Positions 24,560 to 35,790 of a DNA stretch of 64,000 nt are shown one piece after another. The position numbers and the translations under genes are program-made. Source of the stretch: Adineta ricciae (taxonomy: Eukaryota; Rotifera; Eurotatoria; Adinetida; Adinetidae); assembly GCA_905250025.1 (NCBI GenBank), contig CAJNOJ010000259.1:27919-91918 (forward strand), given 5' to 3'. The notes under the pieces are model-generated. The model was not told the DNA's origin, made no database searches, and saw only the letters and a list, made by a program, of their open reading frames with translations. Numbering within the stretch: position 1 is the first letter of the stretch; each line of letters begins with the position of its first letter.

Positions 24560-25455
24560 TTCAATGGACCAAATGGCATTGATGATGTTGATGAACTAAT
24601 TTCAATTTGAAATAGAATTCTAATAGCATCTCGATCATTTCGAAAACTATCAGCAAATATAAATGAAACTTGTAAATCAAGACTTGTTGATAAGAAATAA
24701 TTAAATGATAAAAGATCACCAATATTATCTTTTATCATCATTGAATCATTCATCAATAAACCTTGTCCACGATAAACAATTATTTTTATTGTTGATTGTT
24801 CTATTTTGAAATATATTTATTGAATTTATTGATGAAGATATTTAAGAAAAAATTCTGTTGTTAATACAGTTTGTATATCTTGAATAATGCTTTATTAAAT
24901 TACAGAATAGATAAATGATTTTTTTGTACACGATCAAATAACTTTTCATAGATCATAACTATGTTGAAATTCACCGATTATTTTTTATATTCTTTTATTA
25001 TAAACATATTGTTGACAACAATAGTTAATAAATGTTACTTTGACATTTGAAATAAATTGAATTTCCAAAATAACTTCTTTAAATAATTGAGAATACATAA
25101 ATAACAGAATCGAGTTCATTTGTGTTCTTTGTGTTAGGGATGGTATTAATTGGTTTTATAATAATATCAATATGACAAATAGTTTCTTCAAGTGTATTTC
25201 ATATTGATTCAATAACAAATAAAATTCCTTTCACTTTCTTTGATAAATTTATTCCATCTTTATCTTTTCATTGATTATTATCATATACAAAAATCTTCTC
25301 AAATTGCGAAATATCTTTAATAAGAAGAAGAATCTTTCAAATAATAGAATTGAGAATAATCATAAATACATCTTCACCTTTAATATTACTAAGAAAATCA
25401 ACACATTCATATAAATCAAAAGATATTTCAATTAAATTAAAACATTTTTGTAAAT
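24560..25455 (-). pseudogene. Bdelloid-type mono-ADP-ribosyltransferase pseudogene, copy 1
   Basis: Reading the minus strand, IKIIVYRGQGL carries the first ART arginine motif. LLSFNYFLSTSLD is the central STS motif, followed by FADSFRNDRDAIRILFQIEI. About 600 bases further upstream, ECVDFLSNIKGEDVFMI and FEKIFVYDNNQ resemble the N-terminal domain that precedes ART in bdelloid proteins I know. Stops and frame changes lie between these blocks, and the catalytic ExE segment is missing at the end. It is therefore non-functional, although the family assignment rests on several motifs in the right order. Confidence 0.6.
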
Positions 25456-26327
25456 GATTAATTAGAATATTTATTTGAAATAAATATACGTAAATTCAAC
25501 CAAATAAAAATAAAGTTTTTCTACTAGAAGAATTTGTCTATGTTCTAATAGATTTCTATGGTAATATCACATGGTGATGTTTTGTGTTTTTCCATTGAAT
25601 TTTGTTATGTGTTAAGGCAAATGAAAAATAAAAACAATGTCGATAGTGAATAATATATTCAGTCTTTTCTTATCAATTTTTTTCTCAAAAAGAAAACAAA
25701 AAATATGCAATGATATTTCTATAATAAATTTAAAGATATTTTTTTACTGTTTGTTTGTCATTAATGATTTGACAAATCATTCAAAGTAGAGTTCAATTAT
25801 GATATTGACCAATAATAATTTTGCACTTATGGTATTACGTTATTCGAATAACGTTTTCTTTTCTTGAATAAAATATTTATAGTTTTATCAAGAAATCAAT
25901 TGATAATAAAAGATGAATTATCAGATTTTGTTTGTTCCCTATCAATTCTTTCGAAAGCATTTTATTTCAAACAAATAAAAGTAAATAAATCTTCATTTTC
26001 AAATCAATCAATCAAAAATAAACAAGAAAAGAATTGCTATTTGTATTCAATTCGAACTGTTCCCTTTCGCAAAAGATTAGAAACATATTTTATGAAAATC
26101 GAGATTCAAATGTTGTTGTGATTTTATGATTTTTCTTCACAAGTTTCGCATATTTGTTTAAATATATTCATATAGTTCTATATCATTGAAATTCATTTAT
26201 ATTTTCGTAAATAAAATATATGATTATTTAAATTTTTTAACTTTTTATTCAAAAGATTTACAATCGCCTTCGCTATTGTTGTATATGCGACAAAATATTT
26301 TATTTTTAAATTAATCCTTTAGAAAAA
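24572..26327. repeat. Flanking duplication B, copy 1
   Basis: The same sequence recurs at 30432-31893 with small indels. It holds the ART pseudogene and ends within the last codons of the GT34 gene, where N 26328 cuts it off. Confidence 0.8.
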
Positions 26328-26328
26328 N

Positions 26329-28179
26329 CAACTCAGGTACAGTGACTTTGAACTGATTTACGAGTACATCGATATGCGTTTGAAATGCTTGAGAACTAAG
26401 TACTTGATTTGTAATAAATTTAGTTTGATAGAATGATTGAAGAGAATCATAAACTGTTTGATTTGCTACACGACATAATGTTGATAAAAGTTGGAAAAAA
26501 GATTGAGAATGATAACGAATATCATGAGTATATAAGAGTTTCGGTGAGGATTGAGCAAACTGAAGATCAATCCAAGACGAAGTGACAAAGTGACTCAAAC
26601 AAACTTCATGATATTCTGGTACAATATATGAAATCAATCGATTTTCTATTGATATTTGATTACAAGGACAATTGAGTGTCAATGAATATTGATCATCAAG
26701 ACGAAGAAAATCTTCTAGAGAAGGTGAACGAACAGTAACATGAATTGTTTGTCGTCTAAGTAATGTAAAGACAGTGAGAATAATAACAGCAGAAAGCATC
26801 AAGATTAGATAAAGTCGTGTCGTAGTGTATTGTTGGTGAAGAATATTTGTATCGTTTGTTGAAGGAATACTTTTGAATAGATTCAATTCGATCAATTTTT
26901 GTTTCAATAATCGAAAAAGTTTTTTTATCCGTTCGTTGATTGTGTAAGATTCTGAAAAATAAATTCAAACAATTTCTCTGTTGCTCACTGTGAATTTTCT
27001 TCATTTAATGTCATTTTTATTTACCTCGATTAAGTCTATTGTTTGTATCTTGTGTGGTAATTGTTCGCCGTCGACTGAGACGAAATTTTTGAATCAATGG
27101 TAATATTGTTTTAATGATGACAGGACAAATATTAGTTAAAATGGATGATAAACCACCATAGAGACCAATTAGGAGTGTTACAATTAATAAGAAACTATTT
27201 TCTTGAACAATTGTATATTGACATGAAGCGAGTTATCGAAGAATGTATATTTTATTCCATGAAATGGGACACTGCCCGGGTTGTTAAAATCTGGACGGCG
27301 CCTACTAAAAGGTAAAACACTTGTTATTGAGGCACCAGTCAGAAATAAATTTTGTGCAACTATATCTTGAATAAATGTTAGCGTTCTTAAAAATGTTTTT
27401 GGAGTCATTTCAACGAAATCGGCTAATAATAAATCAATATGAAGTTGAAAAAAATCTTGTGTAAGCAGTTGGGATTGAATCATTTCTGTCTGGAGAAATG
27501 TTTTAACAGCACGTGTGATAGTCTCTTGTGTTAATTGACAAAATGTTCCAAGTGTTTTAAATTGGAATACAGCTATTCGATGAAAATCAGTTTGAATTGA
27601 ATTGTTCCAAGTTTTCTTGTACAAATTGAATAATTGTTGGAAAAATCTCTCCGAAATAAAGTCACTTTGACATAATTCATGATAAACAGGCTCAATGGCA
27701 ACAAATTGTTTGTACTTTACCGCTACTGTTGTACAAGGACAATACAAAGACACTCCTTTACGCAGACTTGAATATTTGACAAATGAAGGAGATTTGATTA
27801 TAATCGTATTTTCACGAGATTCAAGAGAATAATAGAATGCTATTATAACAAATGATGCGACTAAAAGAATCAAATACAGATGTGTCGATCGACGTTCATT
27901 TTGTATAACAGATTCATCTTCAATACCACTTTGGAATAAATTTAGTTCACTTAGAGAAGATTTGCACAATGTCTGATACATGCGAAACTTGATTTTCAGT
28001 GACATTGTTGCGTTAATATTATAAATCTGAAGAACTAGCCTCTGGTGAAATGTGCCAACAGATTCTTTCAAATTATATTGATATTTATGCTTTCGGAGGG
28101 AAAGAACGAGAAATGTTTTAAAACGCCATAAGGTTCTGTATAACATACAGTGAGAGCAACCGAAAGGAAATGCTTGCAT
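26329..28179 (-). pseudogene. Second copy of three-module membrane protein gene, truncated
   Basis: From ATG 28179 this follows module 1 of the gene at 5503-9840 closely. It then loses 300 bp between two copies of TTGACATGAAG (8581-8591 and 8881-8891 in the intact copy). A one-base gain next to the junction shifts the frame and ends the protein. The short intron and the start of module 2 are still present down to 26329, where the single N cuts the copy off. No complete product can be made from this assembly. Confidence 0.75.
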
Positions 28180-28848
28180 GGAGGTGGCATTCACGACTAA
28201 ATAATAGATGTAAAACCGAATTCTCCCTACAAAGAATGTTAGAGATCCTATACATTTAAGTCATACTAACGCACTTTGCCAAATAAAAACGTATTTTATG
28301 ATATTCTATACATTGATAGATTCTACCGAATTATCAGAACATTTTTAAAACATTAAATTCATCGAACGACTTTATAAAAAAAAGTCAATGCTGCCCAAAA
28401 CTTTTACAGCAATCATTCTATGAAAAAAATGTTGTTTTTTTTTGTGAAAGCTACAAAGTGAGAAGCTTTTTAATCTAATTGTGAAAATATTGACAATGTT
28501 TTTCAAGTAAATCTTTCACACAGATAATATATCCTTCTGATCAAAAATAACTAGACCCGGTGTTTATCCTATATTATCACTATCAATTGTTTGTTTTGAC
28601 AAAGTAGATAGTGAATCGGAAAGCCCGTCAAATTTCCAACAAATCTATATAGGCACATCTTTTATACGCATACTCGAATTGATAAAGAGAACTCACCAAT
28701 CGTTGTTTTTTCTTTTCTGGCGAATTCTCAATGTCAAAACAATGAAGAATATGCATATCGTGTAGTAGTAGCACCAGCACTTCTTCAATGTATCTTTTGT
28801 CATCTTATATCTTTGACCGTATACATAAGATTGTTGTACATTAAACTC

Positions 28849-29440
28849 ATGACAAGTTTACTAAAGATTTATTCATGGATTTCAATCATTTTTCCATGGT
28901 TTTCTTCGTTACTTTATCTATTCTTACCTGGTGAAACAATGAAATATTTTGGTCATTCACCTACACCATCAGGTGAATTTTGGGTACAAGTTGTAGCAAG
29001 TGGAGATATNTCATGGATTTCAATCATTTTTCCATGGTTTTCTTCGTTACTTTATCTATGCTTACCTGGTGAAACAATGAAATATTTTGGTCATTCACCT
29101 ACACCATCAGGTGAATTTTGGGTACAAGTTGTAGCAAGTGGAGATATCCTCATTGGATTTCTTGCTTTAGTTGAACTAAGAACAAAATATAATGATGTAT
29201 CGAAACTAATTCTACAATCAATTGCTATTTATACTATATTTCATATGTCTACTTTTTGATATGATCACGCTTATCGAAAAAATCACCCTTATGTCTGTGT
29301 TTCGTATATGATCTTCTTAGTTATGTGTATTGTTGTTTGCATATGGTGGGGTTGGTGGAAATCACCTTATCAGTTAAATAATACTACAGTTTTCGAAAAT
29401 AAAAATAAATACAGATTCCTTTCTTTTTTTACCAACGTTT
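28849..29440 (+). pseudogene. Second copy of four-helix membrane protein gene, interrupted
   Basis: Matches 10513-10968. The frame is broken first by a 137-bp repeated piece around N 29010, then by TGA where the intact copy has the TGG of the STFWY segment. The remaining C-terminus is still recognisable up to about 29440. The N repeat is probably an assembly fault; the TGA is a true base difference. Confidence 0.75.
28873..29147 (+). repeat. 137-bp direct repeat around single N
   Basis: Bases 28873-29009 and 29011-29147 are nearly identical and separated only by N 29010. This looks like overlapping contig ends that were joined without merging. Confidence 0.8.
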
Positions 29441-29782
29441 GAATTTTATTTTAACCGTTAACTCTCTCTCTCTCCTAGTCGCGCTAGAAGGTAGGTTCGA
29501 TCTTTGGTGAATTTGACCATACCAGCAACATAGTCGTATGTGAAAGATACATTTTAAGATCAAAAATGAAAATAACTATATGATGTTATTTGTTATATTT
29601 TGCATCAGAGAGTATCCATGTGACAAAAAATAGTTATTTTCAATATCTATATTAATAAAGTACAACTAGTAGACTTTTCGTACTGCTCAAAGTAGTTTCG
29701 AATACTTTCTTAATTTCAAATACTTATTTTTAATTTATATATTTGAAGAAGTATGTTTTTCTATTTTATTGACTTTCTAAAG

Positions 29783-30070
29783 TAGGGGTGGCACATTTAC
29801 GTTTATTTGAAATTAACGTGAACGGATTCCGTTGACCGTTGAGATCAACGTTAACGAAACCCATTAGTCTTAATATTGACCTCAACGAGTTTGACCTAAC
29901 TAGGGTTAGGGCATCTAATTTAATTTTAGTTAATTAACGAACATTAATTAACAGATTTCGTTAACGTTGATTTCAACGGTTAACGGATTTACTGAAACCC
30001 GTTAACGGTTAAGATTAACGTTAAATAATTCCGTTAATTAACTCAAATTAAATTCAATGGTCCACCCCTA
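29783..30070. repeat. hAT-like MITE, second copy
   Basis: Starts TAGGGGTGGCACATT and ends CCACCCCTA, equivalent to 11372-11646 in the other duplicate. The start is closer to the usual hAT terminus than in copy 1. Confidence 0.65.
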
Positions 30071-30431
30071 TTTCCAACACTCCAAACTCTGTGTATTCAC
30101 TTTTATTTTATTTCTTATAAGCCTCTGAACCAAACGCCTAGTCGTTGACATACACGCTTCCACTCACTCATCTACTTCGACTTCACTGTCGAAAGCTATA
30201 TATTCATTTTCTTAGATCATTTCTTCAAAATAATTCACTTTGTGTTACTGTGATTCTTAGAAATAAACAAAAAACAGGACATGACATCTTATGCGCTACC
30301 AGAGTTAAAGAATATTTGCCAAGCTTGATTCCTACTCGTTTGGAATACTATTAACGTGTTAATACCTACGAGAACTTACTAACAAAGTGAAATAATCTTT
30401 TTGATTTTGATTTACACATTTCCTTTGAAAN

Positions 30432-31050
30432 GATGATATTGATTACTTAATTTCGATTTGAAATAAAATTCTAATAACATCTCAATCATTTCGAAAACTA
30501 TCAGCAAATATAAATGAAACTTATAAATCAAGATTTGTTGATAAGCAATAATTAAATGATAAAAGATCACCAAGATTATCTTTTATCATCATTAAATCAT
30601 TCATCGATAAACCTTGTCCACGATAAACCATTATTTTTATTGTTGATTGTTCTACTTCGAAATATATTTATTGAATTTATTGATGAAGATTTTTAAGAAA
30701 AAATTCTGTTGTTAATACAGTTTGTAGATCTTGAATAATGCTTTATTAAATTATAGAATAGGTAAATGATTTTTTTGTATACGATCAAATAACTTTTAAT
30801 AGATCATAACTATGTTGAAATTCACTGATTATTTCTCATATTCTTTTATTATAAACATATTGTTGACAACAAGAGTTAATAAATGTTTCTTTGACATTTG
30901 GAATAAATTGAATTTCTAAAATAATTTCTTTAAATATATGAGAATAATCATAAATACATCTCCATCTTTAATATTACTAAGAAAATCAACACATTCATTT
31001 GAATCAAAAGATATTTCAATTAAATTAAAACAATTTTGTAAATGATTAAT
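30432..31050 (-). pseudogene. Mono-ADP-ribosyltransferase pseudogene, copy 2
   Basis: Counterpart of 24560-25455 with the same ART blocks and similar stops. Relative to copy 1 it lacks part of the region before the N-terminal block. The catalytic end is lost at N 30431. Confidence 0.55.
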
Positions 31051-31893
31051 TAGAATATTTATTTCAAACAAATATACGTAAATTCAACCAAATAAAAATA
31101 AAGTTTTTCTATTAGAAGAATTTGTCTATGTTCTAATAGATTTCTGTGGTAATATCACATGGTGATGTTTTGTGTTTTTCCATTGAATTTTGTTATGTGT
31201 AAAGGCAAATGAACAATAAAAACAATCTCGATAGTGAATAATATATTCAGTCTTTTCTTATCAATTTTTTCTCAAAAAGTAAACAAAAAATATGCAATGA
31301 TATTTTTCTAATAAATTTAAAGATATTTTTTACTGCTTGTTTGTCATTAATGATTTGACAAATCATTCAAAGTAGAAATCAATTACGATATTGATCAATA
31401 ATAATTTTGCACTTATGGTATTACGTTTTCTTTTCTTGAATAAAATATTTATAGCTTGATCAAGAAATCAATGGATAATAAAAGATGAATTATCAGATTT
31501 TGTTTGTTCTCTATCAATTCTTTCGAAAGCATATTATTTCAAACAAAAGTAAATAAATCTTCATTTTCAAATCAATCGATCAAAAATAATCAAGAAAAGA
31601 ATTGCTAGTTGTATTCAATTTGAACTGTTCTCTTTCGCAAAAGATTAGAAACATATTTTATGAAAATCGAGATTCAAATGTTGTTGTGATTTTATGATTT
31701 TTCTTCACAAGTTTCGCATATTTGTTTAAATATATTCATATAGTTCCATATCATTGAAATTCATTTATATTTTCATAAATAAAATATATGATTATTTAAA
31801 TTTTTTAACTTTTTATTCAAAAGATTTACAATCGCCTTCGCTATTGTTGTATATGCGACAAAATATTTTATTTTTAAATTAATCCTTTAGAAA
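30432..31893. repeat. Flanking duplication B, copy 2
   Basis: Directly repeats 24572-26327 and runs uninterrupted into the 3' end of the intact GT34 gene, which shows what the first copy lost at N 26328. Confidence 0.8.
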
Positions 31894-32716
31894 AATGTTC
31901 AGTTGAATTCGGAAAATATTTGTTCCAATAGGGAAAACACTTTTCTTTTTCTTGTTTATAAATACCATCACAAAATTCACATCCCGCAAAGTGTAAAACG
32001 AAAGGACGCCATTCTTGCAGTTTCTTTGCTTCTTCCCAGTAATAATTTATGCCAAATTTTTGTTCAAAAAAGACTCTACGTCGAAATGTTATATCTTCGT
32101 GCAATAAAGTAGCAAATGCATTTTGATCGACTAAATGTCGTCTATAATTTTTCAGAGTTGATTTCATTTTTTCTTCTCCATATTTACCTAAATCCAAGAC
32201 TTGTTTCATCAAATTTCTTGACCATTCATTATTTCGTATGAACATAACACCACTATTTATTCCCAATAAAGAATCCGTTTCGTTGTATAATTTATAATGA
32301 TCACCATATAAAATAAGATCATATGATATGTAATCATGAAAAGGGATATCAAAATTCATATCAAGTATTAATGTATCAATATCAAACCATAGAATCCAAT
32401 CATAATTTAAATTATTTTCTAGTATATAAAGTAACAATGCTATTTTGTTCCATGCACCGGTCAATAATGGATCAACTTTAAACATGTTGAAATGAAATGA
32501 AAATCCTTTCATTTGACAATATTGTAATTTGTTTTTGATAGATTGAATATTGACGAAATCTCCATGAGGACCTTTACACGATGAAGGTGGAATAGCTGTT
32601 ACCAACAATATTGATACGTTTGCATTTTTCGCAATTACTCTCCATTTTATCAGATATAAACCTAGAAATATTATACAAATGGTAACAAAGAATCGTAGCA
32701 CATGTTGCATGATCAT
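31874..32716 (-). CDS. GT34-family glycosyltransferase (galactosyl/xylosyltransferase-like), type II membrane
   Basis: Single-exon, 280 residues from ATG 32716. A membrane anchor (residues 8-23) marks a Golgi-type type II enzyme. The GT34 fold is supported by GAWNKIALL (87-95) and YDWILWFDIDTLILDM (105-120) with its DxD metal site (112-114). Further support comes from GINSGVMFIRNNEWS (152-166), DQNAF (197-201) and the late FVLHFAGCEFCDG (239-251), which matches the FVTHFxGCxPC signature of plant xylosyl- and galactosyltransferases. In plants this family adds side chains to xyloglucan or galactomannan; fungi have Golgi mannan enzymes of the same family. The donor sugar cannot be told here. AATAAA overlaps the end. 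A beta-glycan synthase-like GT2 lies 3.1 kb away. A plant-like member in an animal-type genome suggests transfer. Confidence 0.82.
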   Translation of the reverse strand: MIMQHVLRFFVTICIIFLGLYLIKWRVIAKNANVSILLVTAIPPSSCKGPHGDFVNIQSIKNKLQYCQMKGFSFHFNMFKVDPLLTGAWNKIALLLYILENNLNYDWILWFDIDTLILDMNFDIPFHDYISYDLILYGDHYKLYNETDSLLGINSGVMFIRNNEWSRNLMKQVLDLGKYGEEKMKSTLKNYRRHLVDQNAFATLLHEDITFRRRVFFEQKFGINYYWEEAKKLQEWRPFVLHFAGCEFCDGIYKQEKEKCFPYWNKYFPNSTEHFSKGLI

Positions 32717-34131
32717 CTATAAAAGATAAAATGAGTAAATCCCATCAACAGAAGAATTAGTTAAGTTAAAAATGTTATCATCAATCAGTTATCTCATATA
32801 CGCTTCCAGCCAGACTTTGGTCTATGAAATTTATCGTATTGAACGAGTTGTTGATCGACTGTTCGATAACAAATTAGTACGTTTTTCGTTACAGACAATG
32901 CGAACAGTTTTTGTCAAAAAACTTCAGCTACCAATATCTCTAATGAATAAACACAGATGAAAAAGAAAAGATAAACAAAAAGAGAACTATATGGGTAACC
33001 CTCATTCAACTAAATTAGTCGAACGAAAAATACACGGTTCTATCAGTAGAATAAAGCATCCACGATTATCATGGATTTTATTCTATTGATAATCGTAGAA
33101 AACAAGTCAATGAAATATTAACAAACGAAAGAAAAATATTCTTATCCTTAACTACAACGATGATTACGTTCAGGTAGCCTCATAAATAGAGGTCTAAATG
33201 TCTTTAGGATCTCATCTTCGTGTGAAACATCTAAAAAAAATATCGTTTATTGCAATGTTCCGCATTATTCCGTTTTTACAATAGGCATATATGTATGTAC
33301 GATGAAAATGAAGTTTCTAACACTATCGAGTTCATAGGAAATTTGATTTTGTGACAAGTTTGAAACTAGATATTTATATCGACAAAATCCAGTAATGAAT
33401 TTAGTTCCGCAATGCAGCAATATGTGCCACGGTGATATACTAATATAAGGTTATAACAATATAGGACTATAGTAGTACGTCTGATATTGCGATATATACG
33501 GTCTATGGAGTGTGACGATGAATAATATCATTTCTTTTTGTCCTTTTCTGTTCATCTCTCTATCTAAGCATGTGTCGTATTGTAAAGTAGACACGGTTGA
33601 GATGTGAGTAAGGTCAATAAACGCTTGCATCTCGAGAAGAGGTCAGCTAGTCTGTCGTTACATACGGTATGTGTGATATGATGACGATGATGATATGATT
33701 TCTTTTTGTTCTCTTCTGTTCATCTTTCTCTTCTTCTATCTATTTAAGCGTGTGTCCTATTGTAAAATAGACACAGTTTAGATGTGAGTAAGATCAATAA
33801 ACATTAACAGCATGAGAAGCGGTCAGCTACTTAACCGGTTTGTCGTTACATACGGTATGTGTGATATGAAGATATACTATCACAAAAGTGTAGTTGTATA
33901 TCATTGTATCACAATAGCGCATGTATTGTTATACGTATATATCTTTGTATTATTTTAAATCAAGATAGTCATTCTAGTGATAATGCCAAAAAAGACTATT
34001 TCTCTACAAACTGATGTACTTTTATAATAAATGGTAGAGAGAAGAGTTATATCTTTTTTTGTAAGTTGATAAGAACGTTATATATTTAGTATGAGTACCA
34101 AACATATACATGTATCAATTGTCATCGCAAC
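32717..34131. other. Intergenic with a tandem duplicated segment
   Basis: Upstream region of the GT34 gene. At about 33515-33868 a segment of roughly 165-185 bp occurs twice in tandem. No gene is supported. Confidence 0.5.
33515..33868 (+). repeat. Tandem duplication, possible LTR fragment
   Basis: Two diverged copies share CTATTGTAAAATAGACAC-like, GATGTGAGTAAG, TCAATAAAC, GGTCAGCTA and GTCGTTACATACGGTATG blocks. The internal AATAAA and the conserved order recall the R-U5 part of an LTR, but no primer-binding site or retroviral gene is near. Confidence 0.5.
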
Positions 34132-35221
34132 TCAGTTGAGTAGCGGTTTTCTGGAGAATAGTTTTCCAATCCACTTCCGAATATAAATCGTCGAAAACGT
34201 CGGTATTAGTAAGCTAGAACCTACACATAATGGCCATTTTACTTCTGCTTTGTATTTGTAGTTCACGTTCGAGCTTAGAACTTGTAGATTTCCATCATGA
34301 AAGATAATAATCGTTACAATATTGAGCAGCAAAAAGATTATCATATGTTGACACATAATGTGATAACTTTCCCGTTCTATCCTTATCGAAAGACCGCTGT
34401 CTGTAAGCTGTTTCGAGGCACATTTTGCGGTAAAGATAGATAGATAGTTACTCAACATCGCTGTAATAACATGCAACTAAAATGGTGTCGGACTGATTTA
34501 TGAATTAAAATGATGTATTGTACTGCTTGTATCGTGGTGATAGATTAATTGCGAGAAAAAAATATATACTAAACAAAAATTGATTTCTGTGAAGACGATA
34601 TCTTGACACTTTTCGATGTGTTTACGGTACAATATCTCACAGAAGAAGAAAAATAAACTGAAATATACTCGAATGAGAATAAGTTTTAACAGGGAATGAT
34701 TGAGAAGTAGTAAAGTAGTTTCCAGTCTCGACAGTCTTGTTTGTCATGGGGAAGTTTACGACCATTGTATATTGACTAAAGCGCGACACAAGAGGCAGAA
34801 TAGATAGATTAAATCAATATGTTTGGAGTTTCCTTCGTTTCGATAAATAAACTGCGTGAGAATCAGAATTGTCCACAGATCTGATAGAAACCAACTAATA
34901 CCGAGAACAATCAACATACGGGCGAATAAAAATTTGAGAAGGCAAACCCTTGGATATTCTATCAGATCATGTCGATAATATGTTGTTAGCAAGTCGCGCG
35001 TTATTCGAGCAAAGTAGATCAGTTTTTTTTGCGAAAACTATTGACTGATTTGAAAAAGTGACCAGAAACGAAGAAGAATAATGCCATTAAGAAGGAACCA
35101 TAGGGATTGATAAATATTCTTAGAAAATAATAATGAGCACCTAGAACGTACAGCATGCCAAAAGCCTTTAACAAACCTATTTCTTTATTCCTCATGAATT
35201 GTCGTTTGCAAAATATATGAT
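34132..35221 (-). pseudogene. Acyltransferase-3-like multi-pass membrane protein, decayed (copy A)
   Basis: The minus strand begins after an intron-like acceptor at 35222. KEIGLLKAFGMLYVLGAHYY and GSFLMALFFFVSGHFF resemble helices 1-2 of the acyltransferase-3 (OafA/YrhL) family, including the His after helix 1. Hydrophobic blocks RMLIVLGISWFLSDLW and, further on, ESYHIMCQHMIIFLLLNI with SSLLIPTFSTIYIRKWI fit later helices. The frame is lost in an A-run near 35020. About 80 bp kept in copy B are missing here, and stops separate the parts. Family members acylate sugars or lipids at membranes. The position between GT34 and GT2 genes hints at polysaccharide O-acylation, but this copy is not functional as read. 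Confidence 0.5.
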
Positions 35222-35790
35222 CTAACAAAACAAGTAGCAAAACGAATTACATATAGGACTGACGATGAACACGCTTCAAATCGAGTGTTTCACAATTTGT
35301 AATGGCCTTCAAACTAGCCATCGCTGTTAATTATACTGTATACTCTTGCTAAAAAATACCACGTAGCAGAGACAGAAGACAACAATAAGTACTGTATAGA
35401 AAAAAGAGAATATCTATACAATTTACTGAGCAATAGATAATGTTTTTGTTTTCAGAACAGCAAGCAACACAAAAATATCCTATCGTCATTGAAACGGATA
35501 CATTATTTAGTTGCATATCAACGTTTACACTCAGTAATCCATGCAAGTAAAATGATATCCAATATAAAGATGTGTAAGACGAGACCGGTGAGAATATTTA
35601 TTATGTGATTGATAGTGAACGATAGAAATGAAATACTTATCTGTTCCGTATATCGCCAGGATTTCGATCCGCACCCATTGAAATTTGATTTTTTGTAATA
35701 GCACGGACTCGTAGGAATAAAATCCTAATTTTATATATCACCAAGTCATATGTTTTCTTCTTTTAGATTTCATTTTTCGTCTAGAAAACT
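35222..35790. promoter_or_regulatory. Region between acyltransferase-3 relic and GT2 gene
   Basis: About 570 bp between divergent genes, conserved in copy B near 41.0-41.57 kb. An AT-rich TTTTATATATCACC lies about 55 bp before the GT2 ATG and could serve as a TATA-like box. Confidence 0.35.

Larger units (their letters stand above)
26329..30430. repeat. Segmental duplication 1, copy 2 (degenerate), N-bounded
   Basis: Degenerate copy of 7715-12006, bounded by single N at 26328 and 30431. Differences include a 300-bp deletion, a premature stop in the small membrane protein and an extra 137-bp repeat at N 29010. Confidence 0.85.

Noticed and set aside
25864-26121. 85-codon plus frame next to the ART pseudogene
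   Set aside because: The corresponding frame near 31.44-31.70 kb is broken by indels and starts without ATG. No domain.
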